From Pachyseris speciosa (taxonomy: Eukaryota; Cnidaria; Anthozoa; Scleractinia; Pachyseridae), in assembly GCA_016490735.1 (NCBI GenBank), contig JAEMWC010000020.1:1081001-1145000 (forward strand): a stretch of 64,000 nt of DNA, written 5' to 3'. Under the pieces are notes generated by a model. That model was not told the origin of the DNA. It did not search any database and saw only the letters and a program-made list of their open reading frames with translations. This document shows, one piece after another, positions 22,956 to 34,059 of the stretch (the first letter of the stretch is position 1; every line of letters starts with the position of its first letter). Position numbers and translations under genes: made by a program.

Positions 22956-25310
22956 TATCCGCTCCATTGAGATGTACATTTTGTTGAATAACTCAAGTAC
23001 GGGATATCACACACCCCTGAGACTTTGACAGGTAGTTTATTTACTATTTTGCCACAATATCTCAATTTCTGGACTTTAATTTTTGAATGATAAGCGATTA
23101 TATTTTACAAATGTACTAGCGTCCCTTGAAACTGTCCAGAAACGTTCCTTTCTTGTGTTTCAAATGACCCGGCTGGATTGACGTATTTGTAAACAGTTTC
23201 ACTCTGCTAATTAATTTTCTACTCACATTTCACCGAGACTCCAGTCACATTTATGCGAAAAAATCCTACATCGTTCGATAAGCGTTTCCTTTCTCAAACA
23301 ATTATCCATCGAAGCGAAAACAAGTGTGCTTAGTTTTTTTTTTTTTTGGAATCAATACACTATTTTTATCATCTTGCATAACGATAAACCTCTGTGGCCT
23401 AAAGGTCATTGTTCCTGCCTGTGACGCAGCTAACCCGGGTTCGATGTCTTTTAGTGGTATATATCACGGGCTTTATTTTTTCTGTTTCTCTTTTTCTTGT
23501 TCTTTTAGAAATATTTTTTACAAGTGTTATAATTATTGTGCTCAATGGTTGAGCTGTATTTTAGAGGAATATATGTTGATAGGGGTCTAAAGAAATAGAC
23601 TCCAACACAAGCTAAACACAATGCGTCCGATGTAAGAAAGACAGACTTCCCTCTATTCTTTTGTTTAGCACTAAGTTAGGGATACAATACTGTTTTTTGC
23701 AAGCCCGGGTTTAGGCTAATTGTAGCCTCTTGTTGTTAATAAAATAGACAGTGAGTAGCGAAAAACCCGGATTATTTTGAACAAACACAGAAGCAATGGC
23801 TGCTTGGTTTTCCGATGTCTCGGAGGACTAAGAAGTAGAAAGCAATCCCAGAAAAAAAAGCAACAACAAAATTCAGGATGAAGATGCACGAATAATATTT
23901 GGCAAGCCACAGTGTTTACAGGCTTACATGAATTCATGTTACGAAAAAAATGCTTACTCGTGTTTACATTTTCTCTTACCAAGAGAAGATTCCAACACCT
24001 ATCAAGCAGGTGGAAAAGGATGAGCTCTGTGTCTGCGAGGCAAAAAAACGGGGAACCATTTAAATTTAACTCACTTCCCATGATCCGGGGGGCCATTGAG
24101 CGGATTTTGCATAACAATTTGTTTTTACAATCTATTAAAATTGATGTGAACTCGAAGGTAATATGTGAGTGGATTAGGCCACTCGTTTTCGTTTTCTATG
24201 AGTGAAATAGTCAATTCGGCGCGTCTAATGACTTATCAAAAACTCGAACTCGTAGTTTAATTTGTCTAAGAGGCTCGAAATCAACGAAACATGAGGCGAA
24301 TTTTGATCTTAGCAGTGCAGAAATGATTGTAAAGATAATGATAGACATGTTTTTCTTTTTTTTTTTTTCTTTTCTTTTTTCTTGATGCATTCTAGCTTTT
24401 CATGATAGTTTGCAATAGATTATTATTGATAATTTGTAATATCTTTTTTATTAATGCTTAAGTGTATTGTAATCATATGGCATAAGTAGCTTATGCCAAG
24501 TGAAAACAAACACTACGCAAGCGAACGCAAGCATAAGCGCAAGCACAAGGAAAAGGAAACATTTTGATCCTTGCGCTTGTGCCTGTGACGCTAACGAAAA
24601 GCAGGCTTTAATTGTAACTTTGCTCGGTCTGAGAGCACATCTTGACTTCAAGTTTAGTGTCCGGCTTAGGAGAATTAAAACATGGAACTTCAATTGCATG
24701 GATAGAAACTCAAGATGCTACTTAGTCTGTAGAAAAAGACACTTTCATATTTTCTGTTGTCTTTGCAAACACCAAATGACTGTACAGAAACCCTTACTGA
24801 TGTTTCAAACTGATTCTCTTTGGCAAGAGCGCCGATATCAGACTCGTATCAGTAAGCCATAACAACTGGGTGATACGATAAAAATTACTTAACCCAGAAA
24901 AGAAGAGAAGAATTTTCTCTGTAAGCGAAAAGAGACCTTCAAGACAAATTTGCCTTTTTTTTTTAATTTTGCTTTGATAGTGGGTGGTCATTGAAACAAT
25001 TTTTAAGGATCTCTCGTGCAAACGCTATTTTTCTCTTCCCCTCACGCGGATCCTCCCTCGCGTGGCTCCTTCCTTGCGAGTCTCCTTCCTCGTGTGGCTC
25101 CTCCCTAGCGCACGCCGCTCAAACTCGCCTCCATCTTTCTCGGTTAGCAACTTTAATCTCCGCATTATAGAATTTAAACTAAGCCTCTTTGATAGTGATA
25201 TTTTGAACATTGCCTCCCAAATAAATTCATTCCACCACTCTCCTAATAACCTGCGATCAGGCGTGGAAAACATAACGCTTGATCACAGGTTACTAACGCG
25301 CAGACATCTG
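22956..25310. other. Intergenic, repeats only
   Basis: Contains a relative of the 6396-6556 repeat (about 24640-24790), here without the SINE, and a short GCGCAAGCACAAGGA / TCCTTGCGCTTGTG hairpin (about 24535-24585). Open frames are short and look random. Confidence 0.4.
23385..23452 (+). other. Possible degenerate tRNA-like head
   Basis: GTGGCCTAAAGGTC resembles a box A and GGGTTCGATGTC a box B, about 35 bp apart. No good cloverleaf can be drawn and no known SINE body follows. The match is weak. Confidence 0.2.
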
Positions 25311-26255
25311 TCACCGTCGTATCCCGAACAGAGCCGTCATTTTAGGACAGACTCGAAGCATTTCCTCCAAGTCAGTTCTCCATTTCCGTGTTCCTTCCCA
25401 ATCCCCCTTGTCTTCCCATGGCTTGTCTCCACAGAAGTGAACCACTTCCGGTTTTATTCCCCTCATTTCACAAAACCATTTGGTGCAGCCATACTTAACG
25501 TGAATATGATGCCAGTCGGTTTTGTACAACTGCGTAAAGAAATATTCATCGGGGCCAGCAAAGTTTGCTGTGCTCCCTATTTGAGGCATTGAGCTGGCTA
25601 GCAAGTAATTATCTAAGTTGGGAGCCAATACCATGACACACCCGTGGACACCATAATTATTTTCAACTGCGTTTTCGATTTCTAACTCAGGGATTTTCGA
25701 TCCGTGCCAGTCACTATGATTTTTAATACTCGAGCAGATGCCAGCGGGTGCTGGAAGACCAAAGAGCTCATCGATGTTGTTCAACACGAGCGAGTCCGCG
25801 TCCAACCAGACAATTTTGTCGTATTCAGTGAGGTTAAGCATGCGAGCTTTTGTCAAGCTGTACTGTATCCATTTATCTTCCCGTCGGTATTTCTTTCCTC
25901 TAAGCGCGCTCTTCACACTCGTTTTAATGTATTGCACTTTTATCACCCGATCATAGAGCTTGCGCAGTAACTTCACGGCGGAAATGCTGACATCAGGTGT
26001 TACCATAACAACCAGCTCGTGTTGGGTTTTCTGTTGCCTTAGAGACCAGGCAAGGATCAGCGCTCCCTTAACGTACTCGTCTCCACACATCACCAAGGTA
26101 AGAAATCCGTATCGAGGACGTGGGATGCTCTTTCTGAATTCGTTTTGTAGATTCTTTAAAGTATTTTGCTTTGGTGGTGCGAAGCGCGAAATTCTGTTTA
26201 GTTTCCTATGATTTGAGTCGATTATTTCCCGTAGCTGTGTACTGTGTCTGGACAT
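25311..26255 (-). CDS. GT8 family glycosyltransferase, glycogenin/PGSIP-like
   Basis: A single uninterrupted 314-residue frame. A fold-starting segment RYGFLTLVMCGDEYVKGALI (residues 49-68) is followed by LAWSLR. The metal-binding D-x-D is DAD at 152-154, inside KIVWLDADSLVLNNIDELF. A second motif HFCGDKPW at 273-280 matches the family's H-F-x-G-x-x-K-P-W Mn/nucleotide-sugar site, and GPDEYF is at 234-239. Established: GT8 retaining enzymes of this type use UDP-sugars. The acceptor cannot be told from sequence. No signal peptide or membrane anchor is visible, so a cytosolic enzyme is likely. The chosen start gives a 48-residue extension before the domain; an upstream 5' exon remains possible. 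The absence of introns may mean an old retrocopy, but no disabling lesion is present. Confidence 0.85.
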   Translation of the reverse strand: MSRHSTQLREIIDSNHRKLNRISRFAPPKQNTLKNLQNEFRKSIPRPRYGFLTLVMCGDEYVKGALILAWSLRQQKTQHELVVMVTPDVSISAVKLLRKLYDRVIKVQYIKTSVKSALRGKKYRREDKWIQYSLTKARMLNLTEYDKIVWLDADSLVLNNIDELFGLPAPAGICSSIKNHSDWHGSKIPELEIENAVENNYGVHGCVMVLAPNLDNYLLASSMPQIGSTANFAGPDEYFFTQLYKTDWHHIHVKYGCTKWFCEMRGIKPEVVHFCGDKPWEDKGDWEGTRKWRTDLEEMLRVCPKMTALFGIRR

Positions 26256-26667
26256 CTTCTCTACTTTCAGGTACTCGCGACTCCAACTTCTGTGTTCAGC
26301 CTAACGTGCCATAAATGAGAAGGAACGTGAGCATGGCACAGCGAAAGAGATAAATTGAGAAAATTATTAGTCACAAAGAGACTATATAGTAATTAATATT
26401 TATAACCTGACATATACAGTACAACTATTTAACAATTACGTGTATTCTACGAGGGCGCGTTGGATATTTAACAATTATCCTGCGAAATCGGGTGGAATAT
26501 CGCTTGGTACTTAGCCGGCGAGGCCGTATGCCGAGTTTTCTAAAATCCGGGGATAGTTCGCAAGATTGAGCAGGCTCCCGGATAGCTGTTTTGTCATTCA
26601 ACCAGGAGCCCATTTCTGCGTTTGTTGCAAAAAAGCTGGAAAAGCCGACATTTTGCTCTGGGACACA

Positions 26668-28177
26668 CGAAATTACGCATATCGCAGGATATCTGTTGAG
26701 TACGCACTAAGAATATTGAGTGCGCTGTGACCATATTTTGGTATTGTGACAATGTGTTGTTCGATCGCCGACCAGTTAGCTCAGTTGGTAGAGCACCGGA
26801 CTACTGTGCGGGAAGTGTTGCCCTTGTAATGACATCTACAAACGGTTAGACGGTTAGACTTTCTTTTCTTCTTGGATAAGGACGATAAACACTCCGTCCC
26901 GTCTCACAGTACATACCTCTTACTAACCGAGTTCGAGGTCCGTACTGTAAGTTTTCCCTTTGATTTATAGCCCAAGAGCGAAGCGCGCGGGCCATAAATT
27001 AATGGGAAAAAACGAGGATCCGTAACTTACAGTACGGACTGAGAAAACTAGATTAGTAAGATATTTATTATATCTCTGAGGTTAATTCCACGCGCGGGAA
27101 AGAAAACTAGTTGATGTCAAGCGGGTCGTACTGTAGAATGCGGCCCGCACAATTGACCAATCACAGCGCGCGCACTGAGTGAGAGATATAACAATTTCAC
27201 TTAATCTGACTCTGTGGGGCGTAAAAGAACCACTAGGGATGTAACAAAACTAGATAGATACATAGATAGTCTTTATTTATCCACGGACAATTCATCAGCT
27301 ATCAATATGCATTAAATGGATAAAATACTATTTATAAAACACTATACTTAAAACATAGACCTAACTAAAAGCTGCTTTCCACGAATGCCGTGCCGTGCCT
27401 CAACCCTAGTGTCTGTTCTAATTCGATATTCAGATTACGGGGGAACTCACTGGCATATTTGCATTTGAACGAGCCTTCGCTCGTATGCGATATGTGGATA
27501 AATAAGAGTACTTGGATAAATAAAGTTGCTCAAATAACCAACCAGGTGCTTATCACCAAGTTAGTTACTGATCATTTCATATCCAGAAGGAGCCCGAGTA
27601 GAATTTATTGAAACCTCTACGACACATAATTATAAATCCGAACAAAAATAATGTAAAAAATGAATCCAGAGAAAGAGAAAACCGATACGTAAAAGGAAAC
27701 ATTTGTCGATCACATGACTAAACAAAAAAAAGGGCGCGAAAAACCTTTCGATGAGTTGCAACGTTCCTGGGCAAAGTTAAATGAATCAGGAGCCCATGGA
27801 TAGGAGCTTCACTCTCCCATACAAGCCCTTTGAGTCAACCTTTGCGCGTATCTTTTCTATTTTTAGAACGCTGCGGGTTTCTAAATTCGCACGCACTGTT
27901 TAGAATGCCCAAGAGAAGGATCGGGACAACGCGCTCCCCACCTTTGGCCACAATTTTTTTACGGATGCTTGTGTGCGGAATTTACTGGAAACAGATTTTC
28001 CCAGTAAATTGGAGCCTCCCGGAGAAAAAACTGTTCTAAAAATAGAAAGATACGCGCAAACGTTGACTCAAGGAAACAGTGTATATGGAGGCTCCTATTC
28101 ATGGGCTCCTGATGAATAGAGCGTTTTCACATGACGTAACGGCGGCCATGTTGGGTTTCCAAACTAAACCTTTTTGA
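26668..28177 (+). mobile_element. Composite repeat with box-B-deleted SINE, copy B
   Basis: Homologous to 7045-8110, including the same SINE internal deletion (SINE head from 26769). It differs by an extra hairpin-containing block at about 26970-27105 and by the 325-bp MITE at 27787-28111. Confidence 0.65.
27787..28111. mobile_element. 325-bp MITE with 6-bp target duplication
   Basis: Termini CAGGAGCCCATGGATAGGAGC / GCTCCTATTCATGGGCTCCTG are inverted, and the interior also folds back (TTTTCTATTTTTAGAAC / GTTCTAAAAATAGAAA). ATGAAT flanks it at 27781-27786 and 28112-28117. The paralogous block at 8051-8056 carries a single ATGAAT, i.e. the empty site. Confidence 0.85.
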
Positions 28178-28896
28178 ATTGAACTCTATTTTTATGCAAA
28201 TACTTTCTTTTGTTTCAGTAAACCAATATGGCTGGGAGTCACGTGAATGAAAACGCTTCATTCAATTATACTGTCCGATAACAACGCAGAAGCTTCACAT
28301 TAGAAAAAGTGCTAAGTTGTTTCTCTGAAAATGGTCATTGGTTTCGTAAAAATATTCAATCATTGCTTAAAGTAGATGGAACGGCTTTCACATAGATGCA
28401 CGAGCCGGAGTTTGTAATCCGTGCAAAAGACGTCGCCATGTGCGAATTTGATCAAATGAAAACATAAGGTCTCATACGTGGTCAGAAACAAGATACCGGC
28501 TAAGAGAACAGCAAGAGAAATATCCAGGTTATGGTTCAAGAAATTGCTGGAAATATTGCACAAATTGCCACCGGTGCAATACTTAAGACTGAACTAATAC
28601 TAATTGTCTTTTTCTCGCCGTTTTCCTTGTGCGGGCAAAAGCAGATTTGGGGCGCATATACTTCGCCAAGACCTTTAAAGATTAGCCTCTCTCGGAATAA
28701 AACAGCAGCTTTAAGTTGACAACTTAATGAACTGCAAAAAATCTAATTGCCAATATCCTCAACACTTAAAAGCAGGAAATTGTGTAAGATTTAGTCACTG
28801 TGATAAATAATGTTATTGTTGCAAGATACCCTCGGATTTTAGAGTAGCTTGTGCAGCTAATATCTCCGAGCATTTAACCATCAGATGATAGATAGA
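28178..28896. other. Intergenic, nothing recognised
   Basis: AT-rich sequence with short frames on both strands; no exon, repeat terminus or RNA gene could be supported. Confidence 0.3.
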
Positions 28897-29172
28897 CCAC
28901 CACACCGGGAACTACGTCCCCTACTCTTTTCGAACAGTGCGTGGGTTCTTTCACGTCCCACAGAATCAAATATGAAAATTTGTGAGACAGGGCCTACAGT
29001 TTATCGTCCTTATCTGAGTAGACTAGAAAGTCTAACCATTTGCAGATGTTATTACAAAGGCAGCAATTTCTCCTCAATTATTCAAAGACCCTGAGTGTTG
29101 GTCCGGGCGAGGTTTGAACAAGCGACCTCCCGCACGCTAGTCCGGTGCTCTACCACTGAGCTAACCTGTCGG
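28897..29172 (-). mobile_element. tRNA-derived SINE, minus strand
   Basis: The reverse complement begins GGTTAGCTCAGTGGTAGAGC, with a box B-like TTCAAACC, and continues with the same body as the SINE at 6557 (TTGTAATAACATCTGCAAATGG.., GTGGGACGTGAAAGAACCCA). Unlike the 7142 and 26769 copies it retains the box B region. Confidence 0.75.
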
Positions 29173-30546
29173 ATATTTTAAGTTTGATCAAAATGAAAAC
29201 AGGCTAAGCTGATAAGCTAGGAAAAACCAAGAAAGTAACTTTCCCCGCAGAAAGGGCACATCGAAATTGTTACAAAGTATTTCGTATCAACGACATTTGA
29301 TTGAGACGAGCTAAAGTGATTTTTTGACGCCTCGATTAATTTGTCTCGACTGTACAGTAGAAACCTGCAGTGTTATTTCCACCAACCTGACACTTGATTT
29401 GTCGTTTTTTCGGTTGTACTACAGTCCGTAAACGTTTCCTCAGATTTCTTTTAGCCTTTACTGTTAAATTTTGGTGGTTTACTAACGCTATTAGTGCCTG
29501 CAGTTAAGTACCTGCACATTCAGGAAATGGAACACACCTTCTTCTCATAGCATATAATATTCATTTCTTGTCGTCGCTAAGTGAAAATTTTCGGCTACCA
29601 AACTGAACAGTAAGGTTCTTAATGAAATTGCTATAAACAAGTAAGGTCCTTATTGGGATTGCAGACATACGGACTTAAATTATTTTACCTTTTAAATAAA
29701 AGGGGTTTTACAGCAAAGCGAAGTTAGTGTAAACGTTTGAGCATCATAATATCAGTCCTCTTTCAGTGCTAACATGAACTTTCATGTTTTGTTAAAAGGA
29801 TGAGAAATTTCAAATACTGAAAGTTAAAGAGACATTTCAAATTTACCAGCATATTTTTCTACAAGAAGAATTACTGTTTACACATATTCTTGTTCTGAAA
29901 ATTATGTTTTCAGGAAGAAAAATGACAGATAGCGAAAATGCAAATCATCTGAATCCAGACTAAAATTATTTTGGAACCGACATCTACCGTAAATCCATAT
30001 CTGTAGTTTCCTGTTATAAATTAGTCTTATTGCAAGTTTAAATTTTTCTTACCTTTTTAAGCTGCGACTGCACAATTTATCATCGCTGCAAAAGTAATAC
30101 AGTTGGCTTTTCTTGTTTTCCCTGAAGATGAAACTACAAACGAATGGTAGAATAAATATATATTGGTTGTCAGGGGAACAGTGGATTTGTGTTATTAGTT
30201 TGTCCCTGTTACCCTGCACCTGCCGCTACGGGGAATCCCAATACGTCATCTTTCGTAAACACGAGTGAAAAGCATAAAAATCGAGATAACTGTTGATGAA
30301 AGATAAATGAGCTAAGGATGGAACTCTTGATAAAAGAAAATCTCGGGTCAAATTTGATCATGACGGAGTTGTGATTAAAAAACTCCTTACAGAATTGGTG
30401 GAAAAACTGGTCCACCCAGCTACGACTTCAGTAGTCGGTAGGAAATCACGCTTTCTGCGCCTGTCCGAACGAAAGCTTTCAGATGTTGGCCTCAAGTGTT
30501 GGAAAACGGAGTCTGTCTCAATCCTGTACAAGGAACATGTCTGGTT
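29173..30546. other. Intergenic flank left of the palindrome
   Basis: AT-rich sequence without a recognised gene. The last ~200 bp continue into 35152 onwards if the palindrome is removed, since CTGGTT borders both sides. Confidence 0.35.
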
Positions 30547-31620
30547 AGTAGTAGGGCTTGAGCAAAATTAACCCCTTTTTTGCCTTCCCCTGCCTTCCCC
30601 TGCCTTCCTGCATAATAATAAGTGTCTTCCTGCATATTAATTAAGCGTCTAGGTAAAAATGCCTTCCTCCATACTAATGAGCGTCACTCTAGTTCAATAG
30701 CAACAATAGACCTGCCCAAACTTGCCCGATCTCTTTTAACCCTGATTGGTTCATGTAGAATGTATTACGTGTTCAAAATAAAAGCGGGTAGATTTCGAAA
30801 GCGCTATCGTTCAAGCAATCGCTTCGCTAGGAAAAAAGTCTAACTGTCACCAATATTTTTTCAGACATTGCTCCAAACATGCAAGTCAAATAAAGCGCTA
30901 ATGTTGTAACTTAGTTGAAAGCATTAAAATACAGGAACTTATTTGTTGTGTGGCAACAAAACTGATCCATCTATTCGAAAAACCGCTTGGCTCTGACTGT
31001 TCTTTTATTAAGCGGTAGTTCCGTTCACACAACCAAAACACACACATGACAGAAATTTTAACCGAAAACTGCGTTCTCTCATGTCTATCTCAATACTGAA
31101 AACCCCGATACTATCTGACCCCTCAGAGATGTGAGAGAGAAAATAAATTCTTAGCTAACTTTTTTCGTTTTCCGCTCCGTTAGTCACGCACGCGTTATGC
31201 AAAACGGATCTCAGCTCTTCTCTCAACCCTATATTTACATACAAACTCTAAAGTAAAAAAGCCCATGGGGGAACCTTCTACCATTCAACAACAACAATGG
31301 ACGTTCGGAGCGACTAATATGAATTACACGTTTCTTGAGACGGACAAACATAAACTTTATTGCCTTTTCTCAGCGAATACAAAAACAATACAGAAATTGA
31401 TTTGAATTGAATAAACATACATTTATTGACAACGAAAGCTCCAACAACTACGAAATGCTTAGCACAAAGTATCAGAAAATTAGGATGCAATCAATCGTCT
31501 TCGTTACATTGAGAATACCAAATAATAAGACCGAAGTCCCCTTAACAAAGAAATAAACTCCAATAGAACAACACGCTAGATATTGATTTGAAATACATTC
31601 GTACTGAGAGCAAAAACACA

Positions 31621-32134
31621 GTATATCAGTCAAAGTAGTTCTATTCTTCATCTTGTGGAATGGGTTGCTTCACAAACATTCGATTAAGCAAGAATTTCCG
31701 CTTATCGATGGCTAGTTCTGTCGATTCTAGCCAATCGAATCCATCCGTATCTTTGAGATCTTTTTGGGTTTCCATCACTTTTTGGAAGGTGTAATCTTTC
31801 TTCATCGTTCGCATCCACTGCAGATACTCTAACAGTACTTTTCTCAGTTCTTTTCTGTAGAGTGGAAGGAGAGCGTTCTGCGCTTTCAGTAAGGTGAGCT
31901 ACATTTTCCGAATCTCCGTTTCTTTCGTACTCATCGACCAAAGCATTGAGCTGGACCTCGTGGCGTTCCTGAGCTTCATCTAATATGCGCTACCAAGGGT
32001 TTAAGTGCTCTGTCACTTCTTGGGAAGAATCCGTTTCTTGGCTAGATTGAGAGTCTTCTCTGTCTTCGCTATCTTCGAAATTTCCATTACCCCGTTGAAG
32101 AAGGTAGTCATTATAACCTTCGCTCCAAGACATG
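31621..32134 (-). pseudogene. Left-arm copy of the 'MSWSEG' ORF, broken
   Basis: Mirror of 33566-34059. It carries the same in-frame stop and the same frameshift as the right arm. The last part encodes an intact-looking end (LLPLYRKELRKVLLEYLQWM ... FLLNRMFVKQPIPQDEE). Function unknown. Confidence 0.55.
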
Positions 32135-32272
32135 TTTTTGGTTTGAACAGCACGAGCTTTGACGGCAAACTGAACGCCAAGTGGAGCGCCGCCTTTAAAA
32201 CAAGCAGTGAAAATGTGAAGCTTGTGGGATGCGGTTTAGTGTGACAAGCTACTGGTACTGCAGGCGGGGCTA

Positions 32273-32649
32273 CTAAGCTCTCTTCTCTGTATTCGGCCCT
32301 TCATCGTCTCCATGCAAAGTGAGCCACTCAAGAACTGAATCGGCTGTTGTTTTACAATGTTTGATTCTCTTGGCTGCTTTTCCAACGCCTCTTGGTAGAG
32401 ATTTCAGCGATTTATTTACTCCTCTTGGTGTTGATAACTGATGGAAGATCGTATCCTTTTCCTCATCCTGCACTGATAGAGGTGTTTCACTTCTTGAACG
32501 TCTTAATCCCTGGCTCCTTTTTGCTGGATAGATCATCACTCTAACTTTAGGTTGTAATTTCGCTTCTTGTAACCACTTCCTTCGATTGATATAATCTAAT
32601 CCACGTACATCTGTGAGATGATTAGACAATTTAACGAGATATTTTGCTC
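32273..32649 (-). pseudogene. Left-arm copy of the small zinc-finger-like ORF, 5'-truncated
   Basis: Identical to the C-terminal ~118 residues of the right-arm protein (SNHLTDVRGLDYINRRKWLQ onward). The arm ends at the codons just before this point, so the cysteine pair and start codon are missing. It reads into unrelated spacer sequence. Confidence 0.65.
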
Positions 32650-33006
32650 TCAGTTTAGTCGCTTGTACTTTCGAGAATCGCCGGGCGAAGAAGAATTTTT
32701 GTAACGCCCGCGGTCATTACAAGGAAAATAGTCGCGCTCAGCAGCCAATCAACTGTATTCATGAACTGAAATCGGACTCGACGCGCGGTAGCCCCTCGCG
32801 TGATTCCACGCGCGAGAGAACCTTATGAAAAGAAAAAAAGACCTCAAATGTCCCGATTGTCTCCTTTTGTCCTGAATGACCTATTTTTGTCCCTTTTGTC
32901 CCTAAAATGTCCTTTTAGTCCTGTGTTGTGTCCTTCTTGTCCTTCGAATAAAAGGTTAAAATTTGCTGAAGTGGTTTTATTTCTGCTGAGTTCTCGAACT
33001 GTTAAC

Positions 33007-33426
33007 ATGGCTAAACGCGTGTGCCGTGATTGCCCAATTCCGAATTGTGGAGCAAAATATCTCGTTAAATTGTCTAATCATCTCACAGATGTACGTGGAT
33101 TAGATTATATCAATCGAAGGAAGTGGTTACAAGAAGCGAAATTACAACCTAAAGTTAGAGTGATGATCTATCCAGCAAAAAGGAGCCAGGGATTAAGACG
33201 TTCAAGAAGTGAAACACCTCTATCAGTGCAGGATGAGGAAAAGGATACGATCTTCCATCAGTTATCAACACCAAGAGGAGTAAATAAATCGCTGAAATCT
33301 CTACCAAGAGGCGTTGGAAAAGCAGCCAAGAGAATCAAACATTGTAAAACAACAGCCGATTCAGTTCTTGAGTGGCTCACTTTGCATGGAGACGATGAAG
33401 GGCCGAATACAGAGAAGAGAGCTTAG
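33007..33426 (+). CDS. Small zinc-finger-like protein of the palindromic element
   Basis: I chose the ATG at 33007 (MAKRVCRDCPIPNCGAKYLV), not the upstream in-frame ATG at 32800, because the cysteine motif starts here and the sequence upstream is low-complexity TGTCC-rich. The product is 139 residues and basic. The N-terminus has C-x2-C-x4-C then ..LSNHLTDVRG, like a C2H2 finger in which the expected second His is Arg. The rest is basic (KRSQGLRRSRSE, KSLPRGVGKAAKRIKH). It may bind nucleic acid; function unknown. The frame is open and complete. Similar short proteins occur widely in coral gene models as I remember, but I cannot check this here. Confidence 0.5.
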   Translation: MAKRVCRDCPIPNCGAKYLVKLSNHLTDVRGLDYINRRKWLQEAKLQPKVRVMIYPAKRSQGLRRSRSETPLSVQDEEKDTIFHQLSTPRGVNKSLKSLPRGVGKAAKRIKHCKTTADSVLEWLTLHGDDEGPNTEKRA

Positions 33427-33565
33427 TAGCCCCGCCTGCAGTACCAGTAGCTTGTCACACTAAACCGCATCCCACAAGCTTCACATTTTCACTGCTTGTT
33501 TTAAAGGCGGCGCTCCACTTGGCGTTCAGTTTGCCGTCAAAGCTCGTGCTGTTCAAACCAAAAAC

Positions 33566-34059
33566 ATGTCTTGGAGCGAAGGTTATAATGACTACCTTCT
33601 TCAACGGGGTAATGGAAATTTCGAAGATAGCGAAGACAGAGAAGACTCTCAATCTAGCCAAGAAACGGATTCTTCCCAAGAAGTGACAGAGCACTTAAAC
33701 CCTTGGTAGCGCATATTAGATGAAGCTCAGGAACGCCACGAGGTCCAGCTCAATGCTTTGGTCGATGAGTACGAAAGAAACGGAGATTCGGAAAATGTAG
33801 CTCACCTTACTGAAAGCGCAGAACGCTCTCCTTCCACTCTACAGAAAAGAACTGAGAAAAGTACTGTTAGAGTATCTGCAGTGGATGCGAACGATGAAGA
33901 AAGATTACACCTTCCAAAAAGTGATGGAAACCCAAAAAGATCTCAAAGATACGGATGGATTCGATTGGCTAGAATCGACAGAACTAGCCATCGATAAGCG
34001 GAAATTCTTGCTTAATCGAATGTTTGTGAAGCAACCCATTCCACAAGATGAAGAATAGA
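33566..34059 (+). pseudogene. Right-arm 'MSWSEG' ORF with stop and frameshift
   Basis: Begins MSWSEGYNDYLLQRGNGNFE at 33566 and runs to an in-frame TAG at 33707-33709. It stays open in the same frame (RILDEAQERHEVQLNALVDE) until about 33822, where a one-base shift is needed to reach LLPLYRKELRKVLLEYLQWM and the end at 34059. It is acidic at the N-terminus and helical-looking at the C-terminus. Function unknown. It starts 140 bp after the zinc-finger-like ORF, in the same direction. Confidence 0.55.

Noticed and set aside
24984..25592. 202-codon plus-strand frame
   Set aside because: It overlaps the 3' half of the GT8 gene in antisense, has no domain-like pattern and starts in repeat sequence.
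32005..32244. 79-codon frames antisense to the palindrome ORFs (also 33455-33694)
   Set aside because: They mirror the coding strand of the MSWSEG ORF and have no independent support.
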